Translations under genes and position numbers: made by a program | Notes under the pieces: model-generated | Seen by the model: the letters and a program-made list of their open reading frames with translations, nothing else | The model's database searches: none | Told to the model about the DNA's origin: nothing | NCBI RefSeq assembly: GCF_900112005.1 | Contig: NZ_FOKK01000006.1 | Location: forward strand, 186,001 to 250,000 | Length of the DNA stretch: 64,000 nt | DNA from: Algoriphagus aquimarinus | Lineage (GTDB): Bacteria; Bacteroidota; Bacteroidia; Cytophagales; Cyclobacteriaceae | Direction of reading: 5' to 3' | Shown: positions 37,008 through 45,950 of the stretch, one piece after another | Layout of the letters: each line of letters begins with the position of its first letter | Numbering within the stretch: the stretch's first letter is position 1

Positions 37008-37408
37008 GAACCAAGTTAATGAACTTTTAAAGAAAATGTGGAAAGGAGCGTATGCCTAGAGGGTACTTCAGTCTCTAGCATTGAGGAAGATACATCAATT
37101 GCCTTTGCCCATTAGCGACCAAAATTGTTCGATGCATGGGTTAGGCTGAATGTTTTTTCTATGATATCAGGCTGTTTTGATGGGTTTAATATGGCATTGA
37201 AATGGTGTCTAGAGATTAGAATAAAGAGCCAAGATTTAGACAATTCTGGCAGTAAAGACAACTTTAATAAAAGCGTACTGTACAACTGTTAACAAAGAAT
37301 GGCGAATATCAAAGTTCTCGTCAGATCGACTATCAAAGTGCCAAAAACAATGAATTTATAAACCAACCCTCAATAAATGAATTAACACTTACCCTAAACA
37401 ACACAACC
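37008..37408. other. 401-bp divergent control region
   Basis: Non-coding region between the hybrid regulator (minus) and the 93-residue protein (plus). It holds the third strong copy of the shared element at 37107-37207. The remainder is AT-rich leader, including an AAAGAGCCAAGA stretch (about 37220) of the kind also seen after the first and third permeases. Confidence 0.55.
37107..37207 (+). promoter_or_regulatory. Shared upstream element: GCCC box, inverted repeat and TGGCAT promoter-like site
   Basis: GCCC at 37107, inverted repeat CGACCA-AAAT-TGTTCG at 37116-37131, TGGCAT at 37192-37197 and TGG at 37203. The centre-to-TGGCAT distance is 68.5 bp, against 67.5 and 66.5 in the permease copies. 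The base changes keep the symmetry at most positions. The region between is unrelated to the permease sites, which supports function over copying. The predicted leader to the 93-residue gene is about 190 nt. Confidence 0.5.
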
Positions 37409-37690
37409 ATGAGCCATATCGCTATTCCTATCCCGAACCTTCCTGGAAAGCAAAACATCGATATCCAAGTGATCATCAACAACGAGATTAAGTCTCTTCA
37501 TTATAAGGTGGAGCTATTCTATTGGGATGACTGCGAAAATCCAACGGGTCACCGGGCGGATTGCATTTCCGAGATGCTGACTAAGCACGACCCTGCCTGG
37601 ACGGTGTATTATATTGGAGCACCTACGGACAAGTTTGTTCCGATCACTTTTGTAGATAGAGAAAGCAAGAAGTGGATGCAAGTGAGGTGA
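37409..37690 (+). CDS. 93-residue conserved-looking protein of unknown family
   Basis: A soluble, compact protein (MSHIAIPIPNLPGKQNID, then HYKVELFYWDDC, RADCISEMLTKHD, WTVYYIGAPTDKFVPITFV). It looks like a small alpha/beta fold with alternating strands, and has two cysteines about 12 residues apart. There is no signal peptide or membrane helix. I do not recognise a family. Coding is supported by good composition, a clean ATG after an A-rich stretch (CACAACC before ATG) and its own upstream regulatory element, shared with two permease genes. It stands alone, and a hairpin at 37800-37832 follows. It may be a cytoplasmic effector of the same response as the permeases (inference). Confidence 0.75.
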   Translation: MSHIAIPIPNLPGKQNIDIQVIINNEIKSLHYKVELFYWDDCENPTGHRADCISEMLTKHDPAWTVYYIGAPTDKFVPITFVDRESKKWMQVR

Positions 37691-37799
37691 ATTGAGATTG
37701 GAGCATTGTTATTTTGCTCTCACAGGATTTTGGAAAGACTGTCTTTCTGGCAATCCTAATTGCAATTCCGCTTAGTCTGAAAAATCATGAGTTGAACTT

Positions 37800-37832
37800 T
37801 GGAGTTCTTGACCTGTAGGAACAAGAACTCCA
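37800..37832. terminator. Hairpin between convergent genes
   Basis: TGGAGTTCTTG (37800-37810) pairs perfectly with CAAGAACTCCA (37822-37832), with weaker pairing extending outward (GTTGAA with TTCAAAC). It lies between the 93-residue gene and the DUF4197 gene. There is no clear T-run on either side, so it may be a terminator of weak type or an mRNA 3'-end stabiliser. Confidence 0.5.
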
Positions 37833-37878
37833 GAATTCAAACCTTAGAACAACCTAGGAAGAAGTGCTCTGTAGTGAC

Positions 37879-38619
37879 TTATTTTCCTTGTTTTTCGGCA
37901 TAACCAAATACTTTCTGAAGTAGTATGGTGCTTCTGGCAGCGGCATTTTCCCGGATTTTCAATTCTTCTTTAGCAATCTCATAAAATAATCCATCGATGG
38001 CTTTTTGAGTCACATAACTTGATAAATCTGGATCGATTGGAGTCATCAATGGGATTTTATTGTATCTATTGATTACATCGCCCCAGTATTTGGTCGCACC
38101 TACTTTGGTCAAGCTGCTTTCAATGATAGGTTTGAATTTCCCTTCTAATGAGGTAGTCGTTTTTCCTTCAAAATACTGTGTAGCAGCATTATTTGACCCC
38201 AACAGAATATTCTTTACGTCAGTAATGCTCATGTCTTTAATAGCGGCTACAAAAATTGGTTTTGCTTCGATGGCTGCATCTTCAGCTGCTCTATTCAAGC
38301 TCGTAATTACCTGATCACAAAGGTCGCCTAGGCCAAAGGAACGAAGGGTGTTTTCTACTTTTTTAGCTTCTTCTGGAAATAAGATTTTGACGGCTATATT
38401 TCCTAGATATCCATCCTCTTTCGAAAGGCGTTCTGAGGCATAACTTGTTCCATATTCCAACGCTTGCTTTAGACCTGAATTAATCTCTGATTCTGTTGGA
38501 GTTCCAAGATCCAAAGCGCTACCCAGTTGACTTAGCGTGTCGCAACTTGCTAACAGCATCGCAGTGACTAGCGTGAAAGTGATGGAGATTTTTTTGAAGG
38601 GAGTATTTTCTAATTTCAT
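37879..38619 (-). CDS. DUF4197 lipoprotein
   Basis: 246 residues. The signal peptide ends with a lipobox (LVTAMLLASC, Cys26). The mature helical domain has the DUF4197 pattern: SEINSGLKQALEYGTSYASERLSKEDGYLGN is the start, later LNRAAEDAAIEAKPIF, ILLGSNNAATQYFEGKT and ATKYWGDVINRYNKIP. The C-terminal DGLFYEIAKEELKIRENAAAR is the family's closing helix. Function is unknown for the family; the lipid anchor places it in the periplasm or on the surface. Convergent with the 93-residue gene. Confidence 0.88.
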   Translation of the reverse strand: MKLENTPFKKISITFTLVTAMLLASCDTLSQLGSALDLGTPTESEINSGLKQALEYGTSYASERLSKEDGYLGNIAVKILFPEEAKKVENTLRSFGLGDLCDQVITSLNRAAEDAAIEAKPIFVAAIKDMSITDVKNILLGSNNAATQYFEGKTTTSLEGKFKPIIESSLTKVGATKYWGDVINRYNKIPLMTPIDPDLSSYVTQKAIDGLFYEIAKEELKIRENAAARSTILLQKVFGYAEKQGK

Positions 38620-38948
38620 GAGATTTGTCTTAGGTGAGGTGTTAAACTATTCAACAATGATACCTCAATTGGGAATTTAAGAAAAATAGGAGAGGAGATT
38701 CGCTTGTTAAATTTGTGTAAAGATTAAAAATCGTTGCTTGAAACTTGAAATTAACCTACCTGACTTGGTAGAAAACTCTTTTCATTCCACCAGATTTTTG
38801 ATCATGTTTACACTTATAGGATGATTTTGTGAGAGGAGCTCTCGGTGCCTCGGGTTGCCATCAATTCCCTCAGAAGAACGGTCGAATTGCAAAAGGAGAA
38901 ATTGCTGCTTGGCTAAGAATGAATGTAAAACTGATAAGCAAAAGAAAT
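38620..38948. other. Divergent gap upstream of DUF4197 and sulfatase genes
   Basis: About 330 bp without a supported gene. The sulfatase frame stays open upstream to a GTG at 38829 and through an ATG at 38919, but the extra N-terminal residues show no domain, so most of this is probably leader. Promoters are not resolved. Confidence 0.4.
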
Positions 38949-40571
38949 ATGTCTGTGAAGAGTTGTAGCATAAAGAGGAAAGGATGCCTGCGGGAAAGTA
39001 TTGGCCGAAAAAGTGGGACTAGACTATCAATTCTCCTTGTTTTGCTTATTCTGGTAAGTGTGACTAAAGTAGCAGCGCAAAGTGAACGCCCCAATATTAT
39101 TTTAATTTATGCAGACGATCTGGGGATAGGCTTACTTGGCCATGAAGGCCAGAAAATCATAAGTACGCCTAATATAGATCAGTTAGCACGGGATGGGATA
39201 CGCTTTCAAAGGTCCTATGCCAATATGCTTTGCGCCCCAGCTAGAGCTTCGTTGATTACCGGACTTCACGATGCCCATGCAGATCCATTTCCTATTTCCA
39301 ATGCAGGAGCATATGTGCGCGCAGAAGAATCTACGTTGTCAGCTATAGAGAAATCTGTAAATGAAAAGTTGCCTGAAGTTTCAAAGGACCAGGTGTTTAT
39401 GGGGCAAGTGGCTCAAGGTATGGGGTATAAAACTGCTCAGTTTGGTAAATTGGAATGGGGCTTTTCTACCACTCATCAGCAATTAGTTAGACATGGGTGG
39501 GATTATTATTTGGGATATCTGGATCATGGTAGAGCACATGGTTTTTATCCTCCTTTTTTGTTTGAAAATGGAAAAATGGTACACTATGATGGTAATACGC
39601 TGCTTAACGCAGGGAAATCCATAGAGCCCGAGACAGAAGCCAGTTACAAGGAACGCTGGGATAAAAACGGAAAGGAAACCTATTCTCAGGATATTTTTAT
39701 GCAAGGGCTACTGGGTTTTATTGAATCCAATAAGGAGAATCCATTTTTCATTTATTTCCCAACTCAATTACCCCATGGGCCAGTGTCTATACCGGAAATT
39801 CATCCTGATTTTGCTAACAATGATCGATTGTCTTCCATTGAGAAGGAATATGCTTCCATGGTCAAGATGCTGGATGACAACGTGGGGCAGATTGTAGAAA
39901 AGCTTAGAGAATTAAATCTTGAAGAGAATACACTGGTGATTTTCACGTCTGACAATGGACATGAAATTTACTACAGCAAAGAAGGCCGGATAGAAAAACC
40001 TTATACCAATATCCAAACCGGGGAAAGATTTGATGATCACACCAATAAATATTACAGTGAGTTGGCTGGGGATGTTTTTGATGGAAATGGAGGTCAGGCT
40101 GGAATGAAGCGGAGTAATTTAGAAGGTGGAATTAGAGTCCCATTAATTATCAAATGGCCTGAAAAAATAGGGAAGGGCGCAGTCAGCCAACGTCTTACGG
40201 CTAATTATGATTTGCTCCCCACAATTGCCGAAATCACTGGCTATTCAAAACCTTTTGAATCAGATGGGCTTTCATTTTATAATGAATTGGTTGGAGAAGG
40301 GAAAGAAGATTTTCAACATGATTTTGTGGTTTATTCTTCCTTTACTGGTCCGACCTTGATTACACAGGATGGATGGAAATTGAGGACGATTTTATCAAAA
40401 AATGTTTTTGAATTGTTCTTTTTACCTGAGGATTTGAAGGAAGAAAATGATCTGTCTGCACTTCACCCAGATAAGTTAGCTGCACTAAAGACTGCCCTTT
40501 TGGAAGCATGTGATGGAGACTATCAAAATGGACTTTATTCAACAAGAACAAGTCAGATCAAGCTTAACTGA
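38949..40571 (+). CDS. Exported sulfatase
   Basis: 540 residues from the ATG at 38949, which follows an A-rich stretch; ATG 38919 and GTG 38829 are in-frame alternatives. A hydrophobic signal (LSILLVLLILVSVTKVAAQ) precedes the sulfatase fold. The metal site is IILIYADDLGIG, and the formylglycine motif is MLCAPARASLITG with Cys95 as the residue to be converted (C-x-P-x-R type). Further conserved parts are FTSDNGHEIYY and a C-terminal KRSNLEGGIRVPLIIKWP. The family (type I, S1) hydrolyses sulfate esters, typically from sulfated algal or host glycans. An anaerobic-type or FGE maturase is not in the window. The 1373-residue hybrid regulator lies nearby and could control it (inference). Confidence 0.92.
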   Translation: MSVKSCSIKRKGCLRESIGRKSGTRLSILLVLLILVSVTKVAAQSERPNIILIYADDLGIGLLGHEGQKIISTPNIDQLARDGIRFQRSYANMLCAPARASLITGLHDAHADPFPISNAGAYVRAEESTLSAIEKSVNEKLPEVSKDQVFMGQVAQGMGYKTAQFGKLEWGFSTTHQQLVRHGWDYYLGYLDHGRAHGFYPPFLFENGKMVHYDGNTLLNAGKSIEPETEASYKERWDKNGKETYSQDIFMQGLLGFIESNKENPFFIYFPTQLPHGPVSIPEIHPDFANNDRLSSIEKEYASMVKMLDDNVGQIVEKLRELNLEENTLVIFTSDNGHEIYYSKEGRIEKPYTNIQTGERFDDHTNKYYSELAGDVFDGNGGQAGMKRSNLEGGIRVPLIIKWPEKIGKGAVSQRLTANYDLLPTIAEITGYSKPFESDGLSFYNELVGEGKEDFQHDFVVYSSFTGPTLITQDGWKLRTILSKNVFELFFLPEDLKEENDLSALHPDKLAALKTALLEACDGDYQNGLYSTRTSQIKLN

Positions 40572-40800
40572 AGTGGGGTTGGTTTTTTAGGGAATAGCGG
40601 AGAAAATCAAAAGTGCTGGGCTTTGATTTGACTGCTCAGTTTACGAGTATTTTCCTGAGTCCAACAATGAGGAAGGATCAACCTAGATGTACATCTCCAA
40701 GTGGAGGATAAAATTTACGTTATTGAATTGTTATTGATTTAGGTTATTTATTGAATTATTGATAATTTATAAATTCAATTGATGTAAAATACATAATTCC

Positions 40801-42015
40801 ATGAATCTTAGACTTAATTCAGAATTCGGAACGCTCAAAGCTGTTTTGATGCATAGACCCGGAAAGGAAATTGATAGGTTGACTCCCTACAATAAGGAAT
40901 TTCTACTTTTTGACGATGTGCCTTACTTAGAAGCATTGCAAAAAGAACATGATGTGTTTTCAAATTTGATTAAGGAATCCACTGGAGCGAAAGTTTACCA
41001 ATTACGGGAGTTGTTGATTCGGGTCCTTTATGATCAGGAAGTCTTACTTAAGCTCTTACAAGAATCGCTGAAGCGCTCAGGAATGGTGCATTTAGCTGAA
41101 GCTATTTTGGTGCGATATTCTACGGCGGAATGTGCGGGCATTTTGACTGCAGGCTTGAAAGTTCACGAACTCAGAAAAAAGCTTCCAAACCTTAATGTCG
41201 GTGAATTGATGGAATATGCTTTTGTTATTTCCCCTTGTCCCAACTTGTACTTTCAGCGAGATCCCATGGCTCTGACTCCGGGAGGAATTATTTTCTCAAG
41301 TATGCGGATGGAAGGAAGACAGCGAGAAGCGGATTTGCTTCGTACAATTTTCGAAAATCATCCGGATTTTAAAGATAATATCAACAAACTATACCCAGTT
41401 CTTGGGCATGATAACCCTCCAAGTATTGAAGGTGGTGACATCATAGTGCTATCGCAAAAGGCCGTAGCAATCGGTAATTCGGAGCGTACGGATGAAAAGG
41501 CTATCTATCATGCAGCCAAGGCGATGCTAGCCGAAGGAACTGTAGAGCGTGTGTATGAGGTGCATTTACCACAAAAGCGACAGTTTATGCACTTGGATAC
41601 GGTGTTTACTATTTTGGATGAAAATCTGGTGCTAACCTATCCTGATGCGATGAATGCAGTGCTTCAGACTTCCCTTTATACCTTGAAAGAGATCAAAGAT
41701 GACAAAGTGCATATCAAGCGTGAAGTGCTGAAGGAATCACTACTAACCGTTTTGGAACGGGAAATTCCACATTTGGAGATACTGCACACAGCAGCTGGCA
41801 ATCCAGATTATGCGATGCGCGAGCAGTGGTTTGATGGGGCTAACGTATTTGCGATAGGACCACGCCGGGTGATTTCTTACAATCGAAACGTTCACACGAA
41901 TCGGGCATTGCGACAAATGGGAGTAGAAGTATTGGAGATTCCTTCTTCTGAGCTTTCCCGAGGTCTCGGCGGCCCACGATGTATGACCATGCCGATTAGC
42001 AGGTCGAGAGTTTAG
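40801..42015 (+). CDS. arcA: Arginine deiminase
   Basis: 404 residues, standard for the enzyme that hydrolyses arginine to citrulline and ammonia. Guanidino-modifying fold motifs are all present: FQRDPMALTPGGI, SIEGGDIIVL, RQFMHLDTVFTIL and the terminal GLGGPRCMTMPISR, with catalytic Cys394. The N-terminus VLMHRPGKEIDRLTP is also characteristic. No arcB or arcC accompanies it, so ATP recovery through the full pathway is not evident here; arginine use as nitrogen source or acid resistance are possible. It ends 10 bp from the end of the convergent lptD gene. Confidence 0.95.
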   Translation: MNLRLNSEFGTLKAVLMHRPGKEIDRLTPYNKEFLLFDDVPYLEALQKEHDVFSNLIKESTGAKVYQLRELLIRVLYDQEVLLKLLQESLKRSGMVHLAEAILVRYSTAECAGILTAGLKVHELRKKLPNLNVGELMEYAFVISPCPNLYFQRDPMALTPGGIIFSSMRMEGRQREADLLRTIFENHPDFKDNINKLYPVLGHDNPPSIEGGDIIVLSQKAVAIGNSERTDEKAIYHAAKAMLAEGTVERVYEVHLPQKRQFMHLDTVFTILDENLVLTYPDAMNAVLQTSLYTLKEIKDDKVHIKREVLKESLLTVLEREIPHLEILHTAAGNPDYAMREQWFDGANVFAIGPRRVISYNRNVHTNRALRQMGVEVLEIPSSELSRGLGGPRCMTMPISRSRV

Positions 42016-42025
42016 CGATGTCGGA

Positions 42026-44764
42026 TTATTGATCAAAAAACGACCTTCTCCTAGATACTTTCAAATCCTGAAGGATGGTTGATTTCACGCGAATGTCGAT
42101 ATTATAGGAAGTAAATCGCCCAAAGGGAATCCAGTTCACATTCATCTGCCAGCAGTGAAGATCTCTGGCAATCCCTACCATGGTTTGGGTAAGCTCTCTG
42201 GTCTGCATATCCAAACCGGTGTTGAAGTTGATTTTCCACTTTTCAGACAAAGAGAAATCCCCATTCATACTGATGGTTTGGGTGATGTTTTTTCTTCCCG
42301 TAGTCACTTGATTGCTATAGGATAGAACATACCCAAAAGAGACATTCCAAGGAATATCCCAATCGATGTATTGGCTAGGATCTGTTGCAATTCGATTGAT
42401 TTCACTTTCCACAAAATCATTCATCACTCCACCTGTCTGCATAAAACTGTCGGTGAGTTGATCCCTGACCTCTCCTTGGTTTTGGGCAGAATTGGGATTG
42501 ATAGAGGCATTCATATTCAATGATGCACTTCGGATTGTTCCCAGTCCCTGTCCATTTTTCCATGCAAACTTATTGACGGAGCGAAAGGATTCACCACCAC
42601 TTGTATTGGTGTAAGCCGTCGTAGCATAGGGATCAAGCGAGGAGCTCATGTTCACAGATAATTTTCTGTTGAAAAAACTTGTCCGTGCACTGATCCGAAT
42701 CGGGGCAAGATTGAATGAATCAGCAGCAAAATTATAGCTGGAGCCAAAGTCTATATTTTCCAATAAGGAGATTTTCTTGGTGGCAGTACCTTCGATGGAA
42801 TCGGTTTTGTCTAGGATTTTTGCCTCCACCACACTACGAATATTAAAACTCATGGACCTGCTTTCACCCAATGGAGCACCGCTGTAAGCGAATCCAGCAT
42901 GTCGGGACATTAAGCGCGTATCTCCTTCCGCATTAGTCTGCACCTCCTGATAATAGCCAAAAGAAGGATCTGAAAAATCAGGGGTGAAACTGAAACTAAC
43001 CGATGGTTGAATATGCTGACGTATAGTTTTAATCTTGCCTTTTTTGAAGTCAAAGTACCCGTAGATATTGGTAGCCAGACTGAATGAACTGGAATAAAAT
43101 GTTACTCTGTTAAAGCCATCTTCCAAGATTTTATCTACACGCTCCTCCTCAGGATTATAGAAGTAATTGATGCGCTTGAGGTACCACAGTTCCGTTAAGC
43201 TGGTAGAAGCTGTTCCAGTGAAATACTTGAAAAGTGTGAAGTTAGAGCTGACAGGAATTCTATTTCTAGCGCCATTATTTGCGTTTTCCAGCAAGTAGCC
43301 AAAGTTAGCTGGAGTGAAATCTACCAATTCTGGCTCATCAAAATTTTCCACCAAGTCAGGATCTACACCGAAATTCTGCTCGACTTTATTGGTAATCGTA
43401 TTTTGCATATCAAAAGAATATGCAATATTCAACGTTTTCAGAGGCTCAAATTTCACGTTTTTGAATGGGCTTTGCCTATTCATACTCAGGTTCATAGTCG
43501 GCAAACTCAGCTGCACTTCGCCAGTCTGTACACTTTGGGAATGCCTCATACTCGTTGATAAAGAGAATGGAGTTCCGGTAAAAGTTTTGGTGTAATTGAC
43601 ATTCGAGGACAAATCCGAAGTCACATTGTTAATGTAGCTGTTTGGGTTGATGATGTTGTTGAAATAACTGGTAGAACCAGCATTTACAGAAGCAGAAAAA
43701 TTGCTGTTTCCACGGGATACAGGAGTGTGAGACCATTGGATTCGGAATGTATTGTAGTCCACAGGATTCAATTCCGTTTCTGGAGATTTGAATTTTTGGA
43801 AGTCAATATTGAAAGATCCTCCAAATCTGTATCGCTTTTTGTAGACAGTTTGGGACTTTAAGCCCCAACCTCCGTTGGAATAGATATCGCCTGTTACCCT
43901 GCTGTGCACGTAGTCATTGATGGCAAAATAGTATCCCAAATCCCTCAGATATAGACCACGTCTCTGTTCCTGTCCATAAGAAGGAAATATAAGTCCCGAG
44001 GCTTTCTCCTCAGGTGTGTTTGGGATGATGCCAAAAGGTAAGCCTAGCGGAGTAGGAATGCCGTTAAAATAAAGGTTGAATGGGCCCGAGACTACCTGGC
44101 CACCCTCCACAGATTTGATTTTTTTGGAAGAAACGTGGTAGTGAGGTGTGGTGAGTGTACAGGTAGTGTAATACCCATCTGCGAGGTACACACTGCCGTC
44201 TTCCATTTTCTTAATAGTTTCCCCTCTCAGGATTCCATCTTGCTGCTCGGTGACTACATCTTTGATGATGGCTTTTTGGGTTTTGAAATTATAGCGCATT
44301 TCCTTCCTGATTTCATAGGAGGCAGATCCGTCTTTAAAAAATGGATTCCCGGTAACATTCCCCAAACTATCAGTCACACCTGAGGCATACAGTTCAGAGT
44401 TTTTCCAATCGATGATGATCAGATCTGCTTCCAGTCTCATCGTCCCGTATTCAAACCATGCTTGCTTGTGGAGGTAAACTTTATTCTCTGTAAAATCCGA
44501 AACGATACTATCTTCACCGTAATAAGTAATATCTGTGGAGATATCACTCCTGGGCATCATTTTTGTCGAGTCAGTAAGTGCAAGCGTATCAGCAAGATTG
44601 GGCAAAGTATCCAGAGCTATTAAATCTCCCGAAGGTGACATTAATGTATCTGGATGCGTAAGAGGTTTCTCTTGACGCTGTCGAACGGGTTTTTGCGCAG
44701 TCGCTATTAGCGGAACGGTCAATAGCCCAAAAAAGCAAAATAAAAAGAGCCTGAATCCCTGCAC
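42026..44764 (-). CDS. lptD: Bacteroidota-type LPS-assembly protein LptD
   Basis: 912 residues. A signal peptide (LFCFFGLLTVPLIATAQ) precedes an N-terminal OstA-like beta-jelly-roll with repeats such as IDWKNSELYASGVTDSLGNVTGNPFFKDG, cut here for length, and YNFKTQKAIIKDVVTEQQDG. The GYYTTCTLTTPHYHVSSKK segment follows, then GLPFGIIPNTPEEKASGLI, a hallmark of this family. The remaining 650 residues are an outer-membrane barrel rich in Asn, Ser and Tyr strands. LptD inserts lipopolysaccharide into the outer leaflet. It is divergent from the amidase gene across about 60 bp. Confidence 0.9.
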   Translation of the reverse strand: MQGFRLFLFCFFGLLTVPLIATAQKPVRQRQEKPLTHPDTLMSPSGDLIALDTLPNLADTLALTDSTKMMPRSDISTDITYYGEDSIVSDFTENKVYLHKQAWFEYGTMRLEADLIIIDWKNSELYASGVTDSLGNVTGNPFFKDGSASYEIRKEMRYNFKTQKAIIKDVVTEQQDGILRGETIKKMEDGSVYLADGYYTTCTLTTPHYHVSSKKIKSVEGGQVVSGPFNLYFNGIPTPLGLPFGIIPNTPEEKASGLIFPSYGQEQRRGLYLRDLGYYFAINDYVHSRVTGDIYSNGGWGLKSQTVYKKRYRFGGSFNIDFQKFKSPETELNPVDYNTFRIQWSHTPVSRGNSNFSASVNAGSTSYFNNIINPNSYINNVTSDLSSNVNYTKTFTGTPFSLSTSMRHSQSVQTGEVQLSLPTMNLSMNRQSPFKNVKFEPLKTLNIAYSFDMQNTITNKVEQNFGVDPDLVENFDEPELVDFTPANFGYLLENANNGARNRIPVSSNFTLFKYFTGTASTSLTELWYLKRINYFYNPEEERVDKILEDGFNRVTFYSSSFSLATNIYGYFDFKKGKIKTIRQHIQPSVSFSFTPDFSDPSFGYYQEVQTNAEGDTRLMSRHAGFAYSGAPLGESRSMSFNIRSVVEAKILDKTDSIEGTATKKISLLENIDFGSSYNFAADSFNLAPIRISARTSFFNRKLSVNMSSSLDPYATTAYTNTSGGESFRSVNKFAWKNGQGLGTIRSASLNMNASINPNSAQNQGEVRDQLTDSFMQTGGVMNDFVESEINRIATDPSQYIDWDIPWNVSFGYVLSYSNQVTTGRKNITQTISMNGDFSLSEKWKINFNTGLDMQTRELTQTMVGIARDLHCWQMNVNWIPFGRFTSYNIDIRVKSTILQDLKVSRRRSFFDQ

Positions 44765-44825
44765 TGTTGCTTACGCTTTATTTAATTTGAGTGAAATTTC
44801 GTGTAAAGTTAATTTTATTGCCCTC

Positions 44826-45626
44826 ATGGAACGGTCCAAAAACAAAAAAATTCTTCTTAGTCTGATTTTATGTATCCCCTTTGTCTTTGGCGGATTTATC
44901 AACAACGAAACGATGATGCCGAAGTTTCGGATGAAAAAAATCGTTCTCGATGCCGGACACGGTGGAAAAGACCCAGGTAATGTGGGGTCAAGGTCTAAGG
45001 AAAAAGACATCAACCTAGCTGTAACTCTGCTAGTTGGGAAATATATCAAGGAGAATATGCCTGATGTTCAAGTAGTCTACACCCGTAAGGATGATAGCTT
45101 TCCTACTTTAAAAGAAAGGCCTATGATTGCAAATAATAACAAAGCAGATCTCTTTGTGTCCATTCATTCCAACTCAGCACCAAATAAATCTGCCTTCGGG
45201 ACAGAAACATTTGTAATGGGTACAAAACACTTTGATGCCAACTTTGACATTGTAAAACGAGAAAACTCTGTAATCCTCCTAGAGGATAATTACGAGGAGA
45301 ACTACGAAGGATTCGATCCTTCCTCTCCGGAATCCTACATGATGTTTAACTTAATGTCAAAAGTTCACTTTGAGAATTCTGTAACTTTAGCGGCTAATGT
45401 TGAAGCTCAGTTTAAAGATAGAGTAGGTAGAAAAAGCCGTGGTGTAAAGCAAGGTCCATTCTACGTGCTTTGGACTCCTTCTATGCCATCAGTTTTGGTG
45501 GAGCTTGGCTTTCTTTCCAATACGGAAGAAGAGAGATTTCTAATGAGTCAGGAAGGTAAAGAGTATATGGCTTCGGCTATTTACAGATCGATCAGAGACT
45601 ACAAGGAATCAATAGAGAAAAATTAA
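44826..45626 (+). CDS. N-acetylmuramoyl-L-alanine amidase (amidase_3)
   Basis: 266 residues from the ATG at 44826; an upstream TTG adds 13 residues and spoils the signal sequence. After a signal anchor (KILLSLILCIPFVFGGF) the zinc amidase domain shows IVLDAGHGGKDPGNVG (zinc His), LFVSIHSNSAPN (second His) and VLVELGFLSNTEEE (catalytic Glu). The insertion ENYEGFDPSSPESYMMF between the second and third motifs is typical for Bacteroidota members. It cleaves the amide between muramic acid and the stem peptide during cell separation or turnover. Divergent from lptD, so envelope biogenesis genes are paired. A terminator follows at 45650. Confidence 0.92.
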   Translation: MERSKNKKILLSLILCIPFVFGGFINNETMMPKFRMKKIVLDAGHGGKDPGNVGSRSKEKDINLAVTLLVGKYIKENMPDVQVVYTRKDDSFPTLKERPMIANNNKADLFVSIHSNSAPNKSAFGTETFVMGTKHFDANFDIVKRENSVILLEDNYEENYEGFDPSSPESYMMFNLMSKVHFENSVTLAANVEAQFKDRVGRKSRGVKQGPFYVLWTPSMPSVLVELGFLSNTEEERFLMSQEGKEYMASAIYRSIRDYKESIEKN

Positions 45627-45649
45627 TTTCTAGTTTTCGCATAATGCTT

Positions 45650-45681
45650 AGCCCTTTTCTGTTTCGGAAGAGGGCTTTTTT
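45650..45681 (+). terminator. Intrinsic terminator after the amidase gene
   Basis: AGCCCT (45650-45655) pairs with AGGGCT (45671-45676), extended inward by TTTC/GGAAG pairs, followed by a T-run to 45681. It starts 24 bp past the stop codon. Confidence 0.8.
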
Positions 45682-45950
45682 ATGGATTGCTTTCACCGCG
45701 GTGGGCACAAATGAATACAGTTGTCCTGCTTCTCCAGAAGCTGGAAAATGATATTTAATCTAGCTTGTTTTTGCTCCTATCCGCTTGCATTTTCCTGTTA
45801 ATGAAAATGCTCTCCAGTCTGCTTTTCGGAAACTGAATACTGCGACTGTGAGCCTAAGGACTGCGACTGTTAGCTTTTTCTTTTTTAACTTAGAGGCATA
45901 AACTATTTGCTGAAAGCAATGGTTTAACTGACTAAACCCAAATTTGACTA
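45682..45950. other. Intergenic region with a short direct repeat
   Basis: No supported gene. ACTGCGACTGT occurs twice (45839-45849 and 45860-45870, period 21 bp). A minus-strand frame across it (45760-45960) has a low-complexity, repeat-derived translation and was not accepted as a gene. It precedes the acyl-CoA carboxylase gene. Confidence 0.5.
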
